Shown here in pieces: positions 21,990 to 32,799 of a stretch of DNA of 64,000 nt. Within the stretch, counting starts at the first letter, position 1. Each line of letters starts with the position of its first letter. Source of the stretch: Ctena decussata. Lineage: Eukaryota > Mollusca > Bivalvia > Lucinida > Lucinidae. A program made the position numbers and the translations under genes. The notes below the pieces were generated by a model, which saw nothing but the letters and a program-made list of their open reading frames with translations, ran no database searches and had not been told where the DNA came from. The stretch covers positions 2,728,001 through 2,792,000 of the forward strand of contig OZ022511.1 of NCBI GenBank assembly GCA_963989385.1, written 5' to 3'.

Positions 21990-22640
21990 TTGCAGCCACA
22001 CGACAAGGCTACAAGTGCAATCCTGATGAATGGCTGCACAGGAGAATGGTTGAGAAAACAGTTGGAGTAAGACAAGGATGTCTTCTGTCATCCACCCTCT
22101 TCAACATTTTTCTCGAAGGGATCATGTCTGATGCGCTAAGAACATGACGGAAAGGTTAGCATGGGGGGGGGGGGCAAAATATTACCAATCTGCGGTTTGC
22201 CGATGATATAGATGCTCTAGCTGTGGAAGAGCAGGAACTAGAAGCCCTAGTTGAAAGTCTCGATCAAACGTGCACAAGGTATAAGATGGAGGTTAGTGCT
22301 GAGAAGACCAAACTGATGACAAACAGTGCAGTTGGCATCCAGAGGGAGATCAAGGTAAAAGGACAGAAGCTGGGTACAATAATAAGCTTCAAATACCTTG
22401 GAGCAGTTGTCTCAGATGATGGTTCAAAACAGGAGGTTCTCTCAAGGATTGCACAAGCCACTTCAGCTCTTACCAAGCTGAAACCAAGTTGGAGAGATAA
22501 CAACATATCTCTTGGATCAAAGGTGACACTTTTGCGCTCACTTGTCATTTCCATATTTCTGCATATCTGTGAATCGTGGACCTTTACAGCAGAGTGAAGA
22601 ATTGAGGGATCAGAGTTGCTCGACCTTGAGTAAAGCAAAG
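21990..22640 (+). pseudogene. LINE reverse-transcriptase fragment
   Basis: Translated pieces read VGVRQGCLLSSTLFNIFLEG, then after a stop and a G-run frameshift NLRFADDIDALAVEEQE, then SAEKTKLM and FKYLGAVVSDDG. These are hallmark RT blocks, with FADD as the catalytic box, of a non-LTR element. The open part runs 22190-22597. The 5' endonuclease and the 3' end are missing. It lies inside the 20933-23976 element. Confidence 0.85.
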
Positions 22641-22948
22641 TAAACGTAGAACTATTGTGTATCTACCCATTTGATTTAGAGAAGCGTACAGAGTAATGCG
22701 TCTGCCAATAAAGAGCGACTGAGAGAGAGTTCAAAGCTATTTCAATCAGAAAAGAGTCTTACAAAAGAGTCAATAAATCATAGTCCTTTTCCTTAGCATA
22801 TCAGTAACTTTCATTTTCTTTAGAAAATAATACTTTGCTTGGGTGAATGAATACACTTTCAGGGGAAGCAAATCTGTCATTTTCATTCTTTCCGTCCTTC
22901 TAAATTCTTGAAGAGAAGAACTGCTGCCCAAGCAGCAAATGCCATCCT

Positions 22949-23198
22949 TTAAGAGAAAAGCCCCATTTTGGAAGTTTTTTTAATGAGGAAGTCAGTACAT
23001 ATGTTTCCTTTTGTATCTTTTGGAATGAGTTTAAAATGTAAAGACTGGAATTTACTTTTCCCACTGTCAACAGATAAAGTGAATCTTCGAACTGAAAGTT
23101 CACCCGTCGAATGGTATAAGCAACTGTGATCTAATAGCTCTTGCAAAGAAAATGTTCTGAATGAACAGTAATAACATTGGCAGGCAAACTCATCATAT
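22949..23198 (-). CDS. possible transposon exon with a C2H2-like zinc finger
   Basis: On the minus strand CTTCCAG|ATATGATGAG opens a frame reading ACQCYYCSFRTF and LLDHSCLYH, a Cys2/His2-like arrangement, and ending KTSKMGLFS. The open frame itself begins at 23209. It may be a remnant exon of the element's own gene. I recognise no family and see no neighbouring exons. Confidence 0.3.
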
Positions 23199-23999
23199 CT
23201 GGAAGACAAACAAAATGTGGATGCTTAATTATTTACAATATTCCCAATCATTCTTTTGAATTTACTAATAGAATGATTTTTCATACAAGCAGTCGGACAG
23301 CCAACAGCAACTGACTGACTTTGGTATTTTAGACACTATCAGTACGAAGCAATGTCAATAAATGCTCAGCTAGACAGCTGCAACTAAATTTAATGCCTTT
23401 TTTTTTTTAAAAAAAAATCACAAAGAGCAGTACTTTATTCCAACTAGGCGTACACCATTTTTGTTAAAAAAGCTTAAACTCGGCGTACATGGGTTCTCCA
23501 ACTCGCCGTATTTTCGTTAATTATGTATTTGCAACTCGGAGTGCACTTCAAACCATTACAGCCTGCCTACAAATGACTTCTATATTCAAAACAGACAGGA
23601 TTTCACCGATTCATCTATTACAATAGCTTCAAAATATATCTGCCTAGCTAAAAAGGAACCTATCAATCAAAAGATACATGTATTTGTAAAGAAATACTGA
23701 ATTCTTTTTCAGTAAAGGCAGTCTCACTTGAAAGAATGCACAGATTTGGTTAAATATTCTGTAAATTGAACATTGCATTCACGTGAAACTATATCAGTCT
23801 GAAAGCGTATTCAGTTACAGATACACTCATGCTAGTTTATTACATTTAGCTGACGAAAAGCCCTGATACACGAACTTACTTTAAAGCCGTGATGACATTT
23901 CCGAGACGTGTTTTCTTCTAACTCGGCGTACACTGCTCCAACTCGCATTTATAGGCGTACACGAATGGACACAGTGATGTGGGTGGGTACTATAACTAC

Positions 24000-24140
24000 T
24001 TACATATATCTGACTACCTTTTTGCTTCCCTGGAGTATGAATCCCTTCCAAATAGTTGCTTGCGATGGATTCCAGCTCAGCCTGTCTCGGGGTCTCGGGT
24101 TCAAGTCCAACTGGAAGCGAGTTTGTTTTCAAACCTAAAC
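24000..24140. repeat. F6-like flank and SINE-like fragment
   Basis: 'tttgcttccctggagtatga' resembles the block at about 20480, and 'gggtctcgggttcaagtcc' resembles the SINE B-box region at 20135. Fragments only. Confidence 0.45.
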
Positions 24141-24362
24141 AGCCCAGTAATCTGATCTAAAGTCATGTAATCTACCTGTTTCTGGCAAAATTATCTAAAA
24201 TATTCTTATGAAACTAAGGAGAATTTGACTTCAACCATTTTGGATTGTTTAAGCTTTGCACCAGACATCTCCTGAGGCTGTCTTCTTTCTCGGGTCATGG
24301 TTGATTAGATGGTGAGACACATGTGCTCCTGAGTAAATACACAGGTCTATCTTACTTGAAAT

Positions 24363-24560
24363 AGGAGCCCCGGTCGCATAGTAATTTCAGCATTGGCCTA
24401 CTGATCTAGCAGTCCTGGGTTCGAGCCTTGCTGGAGATGGAATGACACCATAAATGAGATTCCATTGCACACAGCCTTTCTTTATCACCTCATGGTCCTG
24501 GTATAATTGAACTACTGTTGAAAAGGGTGTAAAATTGCAAATCACTTATCGATCCATCTT
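24363..24560 (+). mobile_element. tRNA-headed SINE-like element
   Basis: A head with 'gtcgcatagtaatttcagc' and 'cctgggttcgagcc' is followed by 'gagattccattgcacaca' and the tail 'aaaagggtgtaaaattgc' shared with 20135-20345. Confidence 0.6.
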
Positions 24561-24711
24561 ACCTGATGTATATGCAGACTGCCTTAGTAAATGAGCGCTC
24601 AGCTGTAGTTTCTTGCCTGCTAAGATCAGTCTATATAGCCGTTGCTGGTGTAGCAACCTGGATAAGCTAACACAATAAATCTGTCACAATAAATTCCAAC
24701 GAGTGCTGTCA

Positions 24712-26114
24712 CCAGATAGCATAGCTCACCTGAACTGGTGCTTGCCCATCATAAAAAGAATGTGATCTTGACCTCTGTGGTCAATTAGGAAGGTGATGCT
24801 GCTACCATGTAAAACTCTGGAGCAGTATCTGTCATCAGTCTGGATATAACTTTCCATCTAGGCAGTGCGAAACTATTGACCATCAGCCTGTGACCTTGAC
24901 CTAAAGTTCAATGAGAAAGGTGGGGTTGGTTCTGTGTAAAACTCTGGACCAGCATCTATCTAAATTCTAAATATCAACTGAATCTGGCCACACACTAAGA
25001 AAACACTGTGCCTTTATGAAACTTTAACAAAAAATTTCAACAAAATATTTACAAGTCCATGACTTTGACCTCTGTCATCAAGGGGTGTGGGGTGGTACTG
25101 CATTAAAATTTAGACCATAACCTGGCATCTGTGTAACTATAAAGGAAATCTATGTAAGGGTTAAGAAGATTTAGCAAAAAGCAACTCAAATTTCAATATA
25201 AAATTTCTAGGTCTGTGACCTTGACCTATAGTTATGTCCAGGGGTGGAGATGGGGCTGAAAAATAAGTTTGGACCAATATCTATCATCATACCAAATATA
25301 ATTCTAATAGATTAAAGGGTTTTGAGACTATGAATTCTTAAAACTTTAAAAAAATTCTAAGTTCTTGACCTTGACCTATGGGTCATGACCAGGGGTGTGG
25401 ATGGTGCTGAATAAAATTTTGGACCAATATCTATCATTTAACCATATAAACAATGAGGAGGTTCGCAGAAAGATCCAAGCAGCCATTGGAGAACATGATG
25501 AACTCCTGACGCTGGTCGAGAAACGGAAACTAAGGTGGTTTGGCCACGTCTCAAGGTCTTCTGTTTAGCAAAGATGATTCTTCAGGGCACAGTGAAAGCA
25601 AAAAGAAGAAGAGGTAGACAGAAGAAGAGGTGGGAAGACAATATTAAAGAGTGGACAGGGATTGATTTTGCCAGCTCAACTAGGTCAGCTGAAAACAGGA
25701 CAAGGTGGAAAGGGATTGTTTCTAAGTCATCTGTGGTGCCCGAACGACCTTGTAAGGTTATGGGATAGAATAGAATAGAATATCTATCATCATCCTACAT
25801 ATAATTCAAAACAATAAAAAGGTTTAGAAACTATCTCTTACAAATTTTAACGTAAAACTTTCACATAAATTTCTAAGTCTGTGACCTTGACCTATAGGTC
25901 ATGACCACGGTTGAAAATGGTGCAGAATAAAATTTTGGACCAATATCTATCATCATACCAAATATAATTCAAATCGATCAGAGGGTTTAGAAATTATGAG
26001 CTCCTGAAAACTAACATAAAACTTCCACATTTTGCTAACGCCGATGCCGCAAATGCCGCTGCCGAAGCCAGGGGTAGTACAATAGCTCTTCCTAACTTTG
26101 TTCAGGCGAGCTAA
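24712..26114. mobile_element. Helitron-like tandem-array element, interrupted by a LINE
   Basis: It begins near 'atagctcacctgaac' and ends with a hairpin and CTAA (26111-26114). Between lie about six degenerate units with 'gaccttgacctatggtcat' and 'ggaccaatatctatcatc'. The 3' hairpin followed by CTRR is what Helitrons have. No replicase is present, so it would be non-autonomous. Confidence 0.6.
25438..25778 (+). mobile_element. 5'-truncated LINE insertion with 12-bp target duplication
   Basis: The translated tail contains AKMILQGTVKAKRRRGRQKK, RWEDNIKEWTG and SSVVPERP, the end of a non-LTR reverse transcriptase of the same type as the fragment at 21990. The 3' end is a (GAATA)n-like tail. 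'aatatctatcat' occurs at 25426-25437 and 25779-25790. It has frameshifts and is dead. Confidence 0.88.
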
Positions 26115-26479
26115 TAAAAAGTAACAAGAAGCATTATCCAGAAAGGTTTGCATAATTTTTGTGAAACTTCGCTAGGGAATGTACAATTATTTCCATAAGC
26201 ACTATCCTTTAAGTCTAACACCAAGTTATAATTCCATGATGTTTTGCTGACTTTTAATAACTTTACAAATTTCCCAGAACAATCACAAAAGTTCCTGACT
26301 TTGCCCTGACCTGGAATAAACATTCGTTTTCCAGATGTTTCTCCTGACCATGGCAAGCCTCTTTGATTCTTTACTGTTCAGACATTCCAGAACACGCCAG
26401 GTAAATGCACAATTCTAATGCACTTACAAATATAATGCAGAGTCTGACTGGATAGCGTAATAAGTCTACGACAGAATAT

Positions 26480-26628
26480 TCTGCCAATATACCACACGTT
26501 ATTTTAATTATAAAACCTCCCTTCTCATTGGCTAACGCCTGGTTTTACCTCGCTGAAAGCGTTTGCTATGGGTGCAAACTGCAAAGTAGCACACTTTCAA
26601 ATGTGAAAATGTGAAAAGTGCATTAGAA
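26480..26628. repeat. outer arm of a fold-back repeat
   Basis: 'ctcattggctaacgcctggt' and following bases resemble 45078-45170 ('ttatcattggctggtgtctg'), which also lies just before a palindrome of the same family. Confidence 0.5.
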
Positions 26629-26800
26629 TAGGGATAACTGTACTGAAAATTGTCATTTCAGGAGGTAAATCGCCGGTTTTATGGTCGCAAATTGCGGTTT
26701 CCAGCTCTGCTGGTCCGTCGCCGTAAAATGAAATTTCCAACCATAAAACCAACGATTTACCTCCCCAAATGACAATTTTCAGTACAGTTATCCCCTAATT
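26629..26800. mobile_element. palindromic MITE, copy 1 (family F7)
   Basis: 'gggataactgtactgaaaat' and its inverse close the element. Inner arms share 'tgacaatttt' / 'gaggtaaatc' and pair to about 26712. A diverged copy is at 45168-45335. Confidence 0.8.
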
Positions 26801-26889
26801 CTGCACAAGCATAAGCATTGGACAGCATTTTTAATTTTGGCTGATTATTTATTGAAGCTTGTATCACGGCAGGAAGTCACATGATAATT

Positions 26890-27095
26890 TGAGCCGCGAC
26901 TTGAGAAAACCAACAAAGTGGTTGAGCGCCAAGTGCAGACTCAGATCAGCCTGGGCATCGATCCAGTCTGATCAGACTCTTAGCTAAGCGCTTAAAAGGT
27001 AGCTTAGGGTCTATGCCACATCCATGCGGACAGCAAAGACTCTGATCTGCACTGGGCACACAACCACTTTGTTGGTTTTGTCACATCGCAGCTCA
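26890..27095. mobile_element. fold-back MITE F1, copy 4
   Basis: Contains 'gaaaaccaacaaagtggttg', 'cagcctgggcatcg' and the right arm 'ttgttggttttgtcac'. The centre and right arm are shortened. Confidence 0.8.
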
Positions 27096-27439
27096 TTTAT
27101 ACTTGTATTAGGACAGAACAAGTAAGAAAACCGTTCAGTATTTCCTTAATACTCAAAAGACTTTTTCTGCCATAAAGTGCCAATAGTAATACCTCGTCAC
27201 TTTTGCAACATGCGATTATCTAAAAGCCATTTCCATGCATGCTGTATTTTTCCACACAACCTCCAGCAGACTTTCAGACATTGCACGAGGTTGTGTGAGA
27301 AAATATAGTGCATAGCATAAATACGGTTAGTTGTTTCCTGTGCACAAAGAAAAGGTATCGCCAGTTTACTGCATGAAAATTCATCGAGTATTAAGGGAAT
27401 AATGAACAATTTTCTTACCTATTCTGTCTGAATACAGGT

Positions 27440-29631
27440 ATAAACAAGAGGGCCAAGAGGCCCTGAATCGCTCACCTGAACAAAAAGATTAAAGGTCATG
27501 CTAGGGTCATCATTTGAACAAACCTGCTAGTTTGCAACCATTTCAAAATGGTTCTGAAGAAGAGTTGTTGTTTTTAATTTTTCTATGTATTGCTATGGTT
27601 CGAACCCTGGACCCCCTGGGGCGGGGCCATTTTTTTACCCTGGGGCCATCATTTGAATAATCTTGGACCACTCGGCAATGCTACATACTAAATTTCAAGC
27701 ATCTGAGCCAAGTGGTTCTGAAGAAGAAGATTTTTGAATATTTCTATGGTTCAAACCCAGGACACCATGGGGCAGGGCCATTTTTGACCCTGGTGCCATA
27801 ATTTGAAAACATTTGGTAAAGGACCCTTAGGAAATGCATCATACCAAATTTCAAGCATCTGCACTAAGAGGTTCTGGAGAAGATTTTTAAGTATACTTTA
27901 ATTACGAACCCAAGACTCCCCGCCCCAGGGCCATTTTTGATCCCAGGGCCACCATTTACACAAGCATTGTAGAAGTCCACCAGGCAATGCATCATACCAA
28001 ATTTCAAGCATCTGTGCCAAGTGGTTCTGAAGAAGAAGCTTTTTGAATATTTTTCTATATATTTCTGTGCTTCAAACTCAGGACTCCCTGCCGCAGGGCC
28101 ATTTTGGATCCTTGGGCCATCATTTAAATAAACTAGATAAAGGACTACAAGGCAATGCTACATACCAGATTTCGAGCATCTGGGGCAAAAGGTTCTAAAG
28201 AAGAAGATTTTTAAATATTTTTCTATGTATTTCTATGGTTCAAACCCAGGACCACCTAGGGCCGGGCCATTTTAGGCCCTGGGGTCATCATTTGAACAAA
28301 CTTGGTAAAAGACCACTAGGCAATGCTACAGATCAAATTTCAAGCATCTGAGCCAAATGGTTCTGAAGAAGAAGATTTTTTAAATATTTTTCTATGTATT
28401 TCTATGGTTCAAACCTAGGACTCTCTGCCCCAGGGCCATTTTGGACCTTGGGGCCACCATTTGAACGAACTTGGTAAAAGACTACTAGGCAATGCATCAA
28501 ACCAAATTTCAAGCATCTGAGCCTTTGGGTTCTGAATAAGAAGATTTTTGAATATTTATCTATGTATTTGTATAGTTCAAACCCAAGACCCCTTTAGGCA
28601 GGGCCATTTTGGATTCTGGGGCCATCATTTGAACCAACTTGGTGAAGGACCACTGGGCAATGCTAAATACTAAATTTCAAGTATCTGAGCCTTGTAGTTC
28701 TGAAGAAGAAGATTTTTCAATATTTTTCTATGTATTCCTAAGGTTAAAACCTGGGACTCCCTGCCCCGGGGCCATTTTGAACCCTTGGGCCACCATTTGA
28801 ACAAACTTGGTAGAGGACCACTAGGCAATGCTACATACCAAATTTCAAGCATCTGAGCCAAGCAGTTCTAGAGAAGAAGATTTTTAAGTATAATTTAGTT
28901 TCGAACCCAAGACCCCCTGCCCCAGGGTCGTTTTGGACCCTGGGGCCACCATTTGAACAAACTTGGTAAAGGACCACTAGGCAATGCTACATACCAAATT
29001 TCAAGCATCTGAGCCAAGCAGTTCTGGAGAAGAAGATTTTTAAGTATATTTTAGTTTTGAACCCAAGACCCCCTGCCCCAGGGCCGTTTTGGACCCTGGG
29101 ACCACCATTTGAACAAACTTGGTAGAGAACCACAAGGCAATGCTACATACCAAATTTCAAGCATCTGAGCCAAGCAGTTCTGGAGAAGAAGATTTTTAAG
29201 TATATTTTAGTTTCGAACCCAAGACCCCCTGCCCCAGGGCCGTTTTGGACCCTGGGGCCACCATTTGAACAAACTTGGTAGAGGACCACTAGGCAATGCT
29301 ACATACCAAATTTCAAGCATCTGAGCCAAGCATTTCCGGAGAAGAAGATTTTAAAGTATATTTTAATTTCGAACCCAAGACCCCCTGCCCCAGGGCCATT
29401 TTGGACCCTGGGGCCACCATTTGAACAAACTTGGTAGAGATCCACTAGACAATGCTTCATACCAAATATCAAAGACCTAGGCCTAGCGGTTTCAGAGAAG
29501 ATGTCATTTAAAGCAAATTGTTGACGACGGACGACACACGACACACGACACACGACACACGACGGACGACGGACGACAGACACTGAGTGATCACAATAGC
29601 TCACCCTGAGCCTATGGCTCAGGTGAGCTAA
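27440..29631. mobile_element. Helitron-like element with about thirteen 156-bp units
   Basis: It starts 'aaacaagagggccaagaggc' and ends in the hairpin 'gctcaccctgagcctatggc' plus its pair, then CTAA (29628-29631). The unit contains 'aaatttcaagcatctgagcc', 'ggttctgaagaagaag' and 'ccaggacc'. The last three units are spaced exactly 156 bp apart. A 'gacgacacacgacacacg' stretch precedes the 3' hairpin. No coding function. Confidence 0.7.
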
Positions 29632-29639
29632 AAAACCAG

Positions 29640-30082
29640 GGTTATTCATTTGGTTCCCCGCCTTTTTGAATATCATTCTTGGGAATGGAATTGCCATTTA
29701 CTAGGTGTGTTCACTGTTGATCAATGAAACTGTGGCAACTAAAATCTTGACTGATGTTCAGAAAGAAAAAATGAAGACATCAGGATATCAAAATAACAAG
29801 ATGACACTGAAATTTCATTTCTAATCTCTTATCTTTCTTATTATCACAAAATACAAATCTATCACAGACTAATAATCAATGCTAATTGTATAATAAATAA
29901 AGATATGATTTTTTCAGAAAATATTGTCATACGTGTACACTACAGGCATATGCAAGTAGGATGGAAAAAGAAGACAGTATACCCAAATTTTCATATGAGT
30001 CCCAATAAGCAATTGAGCGTTTTTAGGTGTATAAAAACATTTTCAGGGCAAGCCACTCTACCATTTTGTCCCAATTCTCAAT
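29640..30082. other. intergenic, nothing recognised
   Basis: AT-rich sequence without gene or repeat that I could identify. Confidence 0.4.
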
Positions 30083-30155
30083 GGGGGTCTACTCTTAAAG
30101 GAAAGAATTTGCTCCTTAGGACCAAATTCTTTCCTTTAAGAGTAGACCCCTTTCT
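30083..30155. repeat. hairpin repeat F6, best copy
   Basis: 'gggtctactcttaaaggaaa' and its inverse pair across 'gctccttaggaccaaatt'. Further copies are at 30440-30505, 30790-30855, 50160-50235, 58645-58712, 61797-61862 and 62505-62585. Flanks often contain 'ccattttg' and 'agtgtatccattcacctt'. Confidence 0.8.
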
Positions 30156-30439
30156 AGAAGGGTCTCCTCATCCAGGGAAGCCAACTGGAAGTCAAGAAAA
30201 ATGTTTCCCTTAGTAATATTGGCTGGGAATGCATGGAGGTGTAGCAATACACTTCAAGGTACCTGCAAACAGCAAGTACTCAAAACAGTCTGTGGATCAG
30301 TGAGGTCTAGCTAGAGCCTTAAGTTTGCCCCAATAGATACCCTAGGGTCTGTACATGGTGTATTTCTACCACTTTTATAAAGGGGAATAACTTAAAAGAC
30401 TTCCTTTTTGCTCCCCTGGACATCAAAGCACTTTTGAAA

Positions 30440-30505
30440 TGAGGTCTACTCTTACAGCTAAGAATTTGCTCTAAAAGGAGCAAATTTTTCTTGTAAGAGT
30501 TGACC
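30440..30505. repeat. hairpin repeat F6
   Basis: 'gtctactcttacagctaaga' pairs with 'tcttgtaagagttgacc'. Confidence 0.7.
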
Positions 30506-30789
30506 CAAATTGAGAAGCGAGGCAAAAAAGGGTAGAGTTACTTCACCTGAAAGTATATCTATTCACCTTAATGTATTTGATGAGAATGCCAAACCATTTT
30601 TTCTTACTTCTCTGTAAACACTTAAGCTACAGAATCTCATTATAACAGTCAAGGTGAGACAATTCATTTTTGACTCCTCTAATGCTCAACCAGACATGAC
30701 TCTTAAAGGATTGTTTCTGTTGACTGCGGTTGCACATGAGAGTGATTGGTAGGTGTGATCAAATTGCTTATGGTGAATGAACACATTTC

Positions 30790-30855
30790 TCACTGGGTCA
30801 ACTCTTGAAGGAAAATATTTGCTCCTGTAGGAGCAAATTCTTTGCTTTATGAGTA
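30790..30855. repeat. hairpin repeat F6
   Basis: 'gtcaactcttgaaggaaaat' pairs with 'attctttgctttatgagtag'. Confidence 0.7.
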
Positions 30856-30959
30856 GATCCTTTTCTGGAATGGTTTCACCACCCAAGAAGAAAGCAGGAA
30901 GTCACAAACGCTGTGCTGTCTTTAAAACAAAAAGTGGCGGAAATACATGGTGTTTACCT

Positions 30960-31480
30960 ATACACCTTAAGTGAGAAAGGGAAGTCAGTGGCAAGTGTAA
31001 AAATGGCTCAATGTTGATAAAAGAATCTTTTATCAACATTGAGCAATTTTTACACTTGCCATTGACTTCCCATAGATAAACCTTAAAGAGCAACTAGCTT
31101 CACACATCACTAAATGACGATTAATCATGTGACGTCTAAAGAAAACAAGGGTCTTGATTGGTGCATGCAACATTCCTTTCATGGCAAGGCCTGTTGTATG
31201 TAATGGTTGAATACGTCGTAACTAACTTTACTTCAACCCAAAGTTTGCATATTCTACAATAAATTACCAAGAAAATGGCACAGAAAGAGTCTAAAAATAA
31301 AGTATAATTATGAGAATTAAAATTTTGATATTTCAGGGTTCTTTGTTTGAAGAAGCCAGTGGTTGTCCATAAAATTCTACAAGAAGCTCTTCAAGCTTCA
31401 TGAAATTTTAGCTCTGCCCACAGGCTTCATCACACAATAATGCTGAAAAATCAAACGTTAATTCTTAATAAATTTTCTCT
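30960..31480. mobile_element. interspersed repeat shared with 44340-44800
   Basis: Shared blocks are 'cacttgccattgacttccca', 'gattaatcatgtgacgt' and a terminal hairpin with 'gaagaagccagtgg' and 'agctctgcccacaggcttca'. An inner hairpin 'gctcaatgttgataaaagaa' is at 31008-31055. Confidence 0.7.
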
Positions 31481-31681
31481 ACCTTGCTAAAGCAAACTGA
31501 GCATTAGGGATTGTTGTTGGTGTTGCTGAGTTTGTTGTTTAATATCCCAGTGATCAATATTTCAGTCATGTTCAGACATTGCCTCTGAATCTGTATGACT
31601 TTTACCTGATTGAGAAAAATGACACTCAGGTCCTGCTACAGCTACTAGCAGCTCTGCCACATTGGCACCAGGAAACCCATA

Positions 31682-31919
31682 TGAGCCGAGACACGAGAAA
31701 ACCAACAAAGTGGTTGTGCGCCCAGCGCAGACTCAGATCAGCTTGGGCATCCGCCCAGTCTGATCAGAGTCTTCGCTGTCCGCATGGAGCTAGCTTAGAC
31801 CCTTAGCTACCCTTAAAGCGCAAAGTGAAGACTCTTATCTGACTGGGCGGATGCCCAGGCTGATCTGAGCCTGTGCTTTGCGCACCACCACATTGTTGGT
31901 TTTCTTGTGTCATGGGCTC
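31682..31919. mobile_element. fold-back MITE F1, copy 5
   Basis: Full-length: 'tgagccgagacacgagaaaa' at the left and 'ggttttcttgtgtcatgggc' at the right. Confidence 0.85.
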
Positions 31920-32244
31920 TGATGGACAGGGGCCAAAGTTTTAAGGAGTATGCATATGCCACACCTCCAAGAAAAATTACTGATTTCCCTTCTCAAAAGG
32001 GGGGAGGGAGAGGGGTGAGGGAGGGCTACTAGTGGCTCTGCCACATACTTGCCACATCTGGAGGCAAATTCTGTCCTTCTAGCATATCCCCAATCTGAAC
32101 ACATATTCAACAACAAAAAAGCATAATTTTCTGCTGAAGTTATCCCCCTTGTAAAAATGGCAGCCAAACCATCCAAGGCAGTGTAGCCTTACACCTTAAG
32201 GAATCACTGATTACCATACAAACCCTATATATTGGGACAAATTG

Positions 32245-32325
32245 GTCTCAGCAAACAGTGCAGCCCCAGATCAGACTGCTCATTAGGAGCAGTCTGATCT
32301 AGGTCTACAATGTTTGCCATTTAAT
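32245..32325. repeat. hairpin repeat F3
   Basis: 'gcaaacagtgcagccccaga' pairs with 'tctaggtctacaatgtttgc' around 'gctcattaggagc'. Similar copies are at 41835-41905, 57723-57795, 62128-62210 and 63000-63075. Confidence 0.75.
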
Positions 32326-32539
32326 CTGTATCTTTTGAACATATGACTGCATTGTAAAATTAAATTTGTTCCATTTTTAGGACAATTACGGTTATTATTT
32401 TAAGTGTCTCAATTTTTAGAATTTTTATTTAAATCACTATAAAAACATTGCTTTTCCATCTATGACCCTACATGTCTAAATCAGTCTTATGAAATTTGGC
32501 TATGAGATGGTTTTTCTCTTCTCAAACAATCCCAAAAAA

Positions 32540-32713
32540 TCTACACAAGACCTGTCACCGGGACAGGATAGCTCGCCTGACAGCGCCTTGCCCATCACCT
32601 AAAATACTTTAACGTAAAACTTTAACATTTTGCTAACTCCGCCGCCGCTAACGCCAACGCCTACGCCGGGAGTAGTACAATAGCTCTTCCTGAACTTTGT
32701 TCAGGCGAGCTAA
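32540..32713. mobile_element. short Helitron-like element
   Basis: It starts near 'caagacctgtcaccgggaca' and ends 'tgttcaggcgagctaa' (CTAA at 32710-32713), like the end of 24712-26114 but without the tandem array. A relative lies at 49840-49998. Confidence 0.6.
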
Positions 32714-32767
32714 TAAGATGGAACAAGATATTTGGGTGGGTCGTTTGGGAAGAATAAAACACTGTCT

Positions 32768-32793
32768 TTTAATCAAAGAAATACATGTTTAAT
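32768..32793 (-). terminator. candidate moonraker poly(A) signals (two ATTAAA)
   Basis: On the minus strand ATTAAA occurs at 32793-32788 and 32773-32768, 7 and 27 nt past the stop. The first is very close to the stop, and neither is canonical. Confidence 0.3.
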
Positions 32794-32799
32794 TAATGC

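Larger units (their letters stand above)
20933..23976. mobile_element. 3,044-bp DNA-transposon candidate with subterminal motif arrays
   Basis: The ends 'cactgtgtccattcgtgtac' and the inverse are long inverted repeats, matching over roughly 60 bp. 'atgtg' directly repeats at 20928-20932 and 23977-23981. The motif 'gtacgccgagtt' or close variants occurs about five times in the left arm (20949, 20974, 21363, 21384, 21419) and about six times inverted in the right arm (23446, 23477, 23499, 23532, 23919, 23940). A zinc-finger-like exon (23198-22949) and a LINE fragment lie inside. Superfamily not assigned. Confidence 0.8.

Noticed and set aside
27440..29631. CRISPR-like regular repeats
   Set aside because: The units are 156 bp and adjacent, with no spacers, and the context is a eukaryotic genome.
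29299..29697. 132-aa open frame on the minus strand
   Set aside because: It lies in the last 156-bp unit and the 'gacgacacacg' tract of a tandem element, so it is repeat translation, not a gene.
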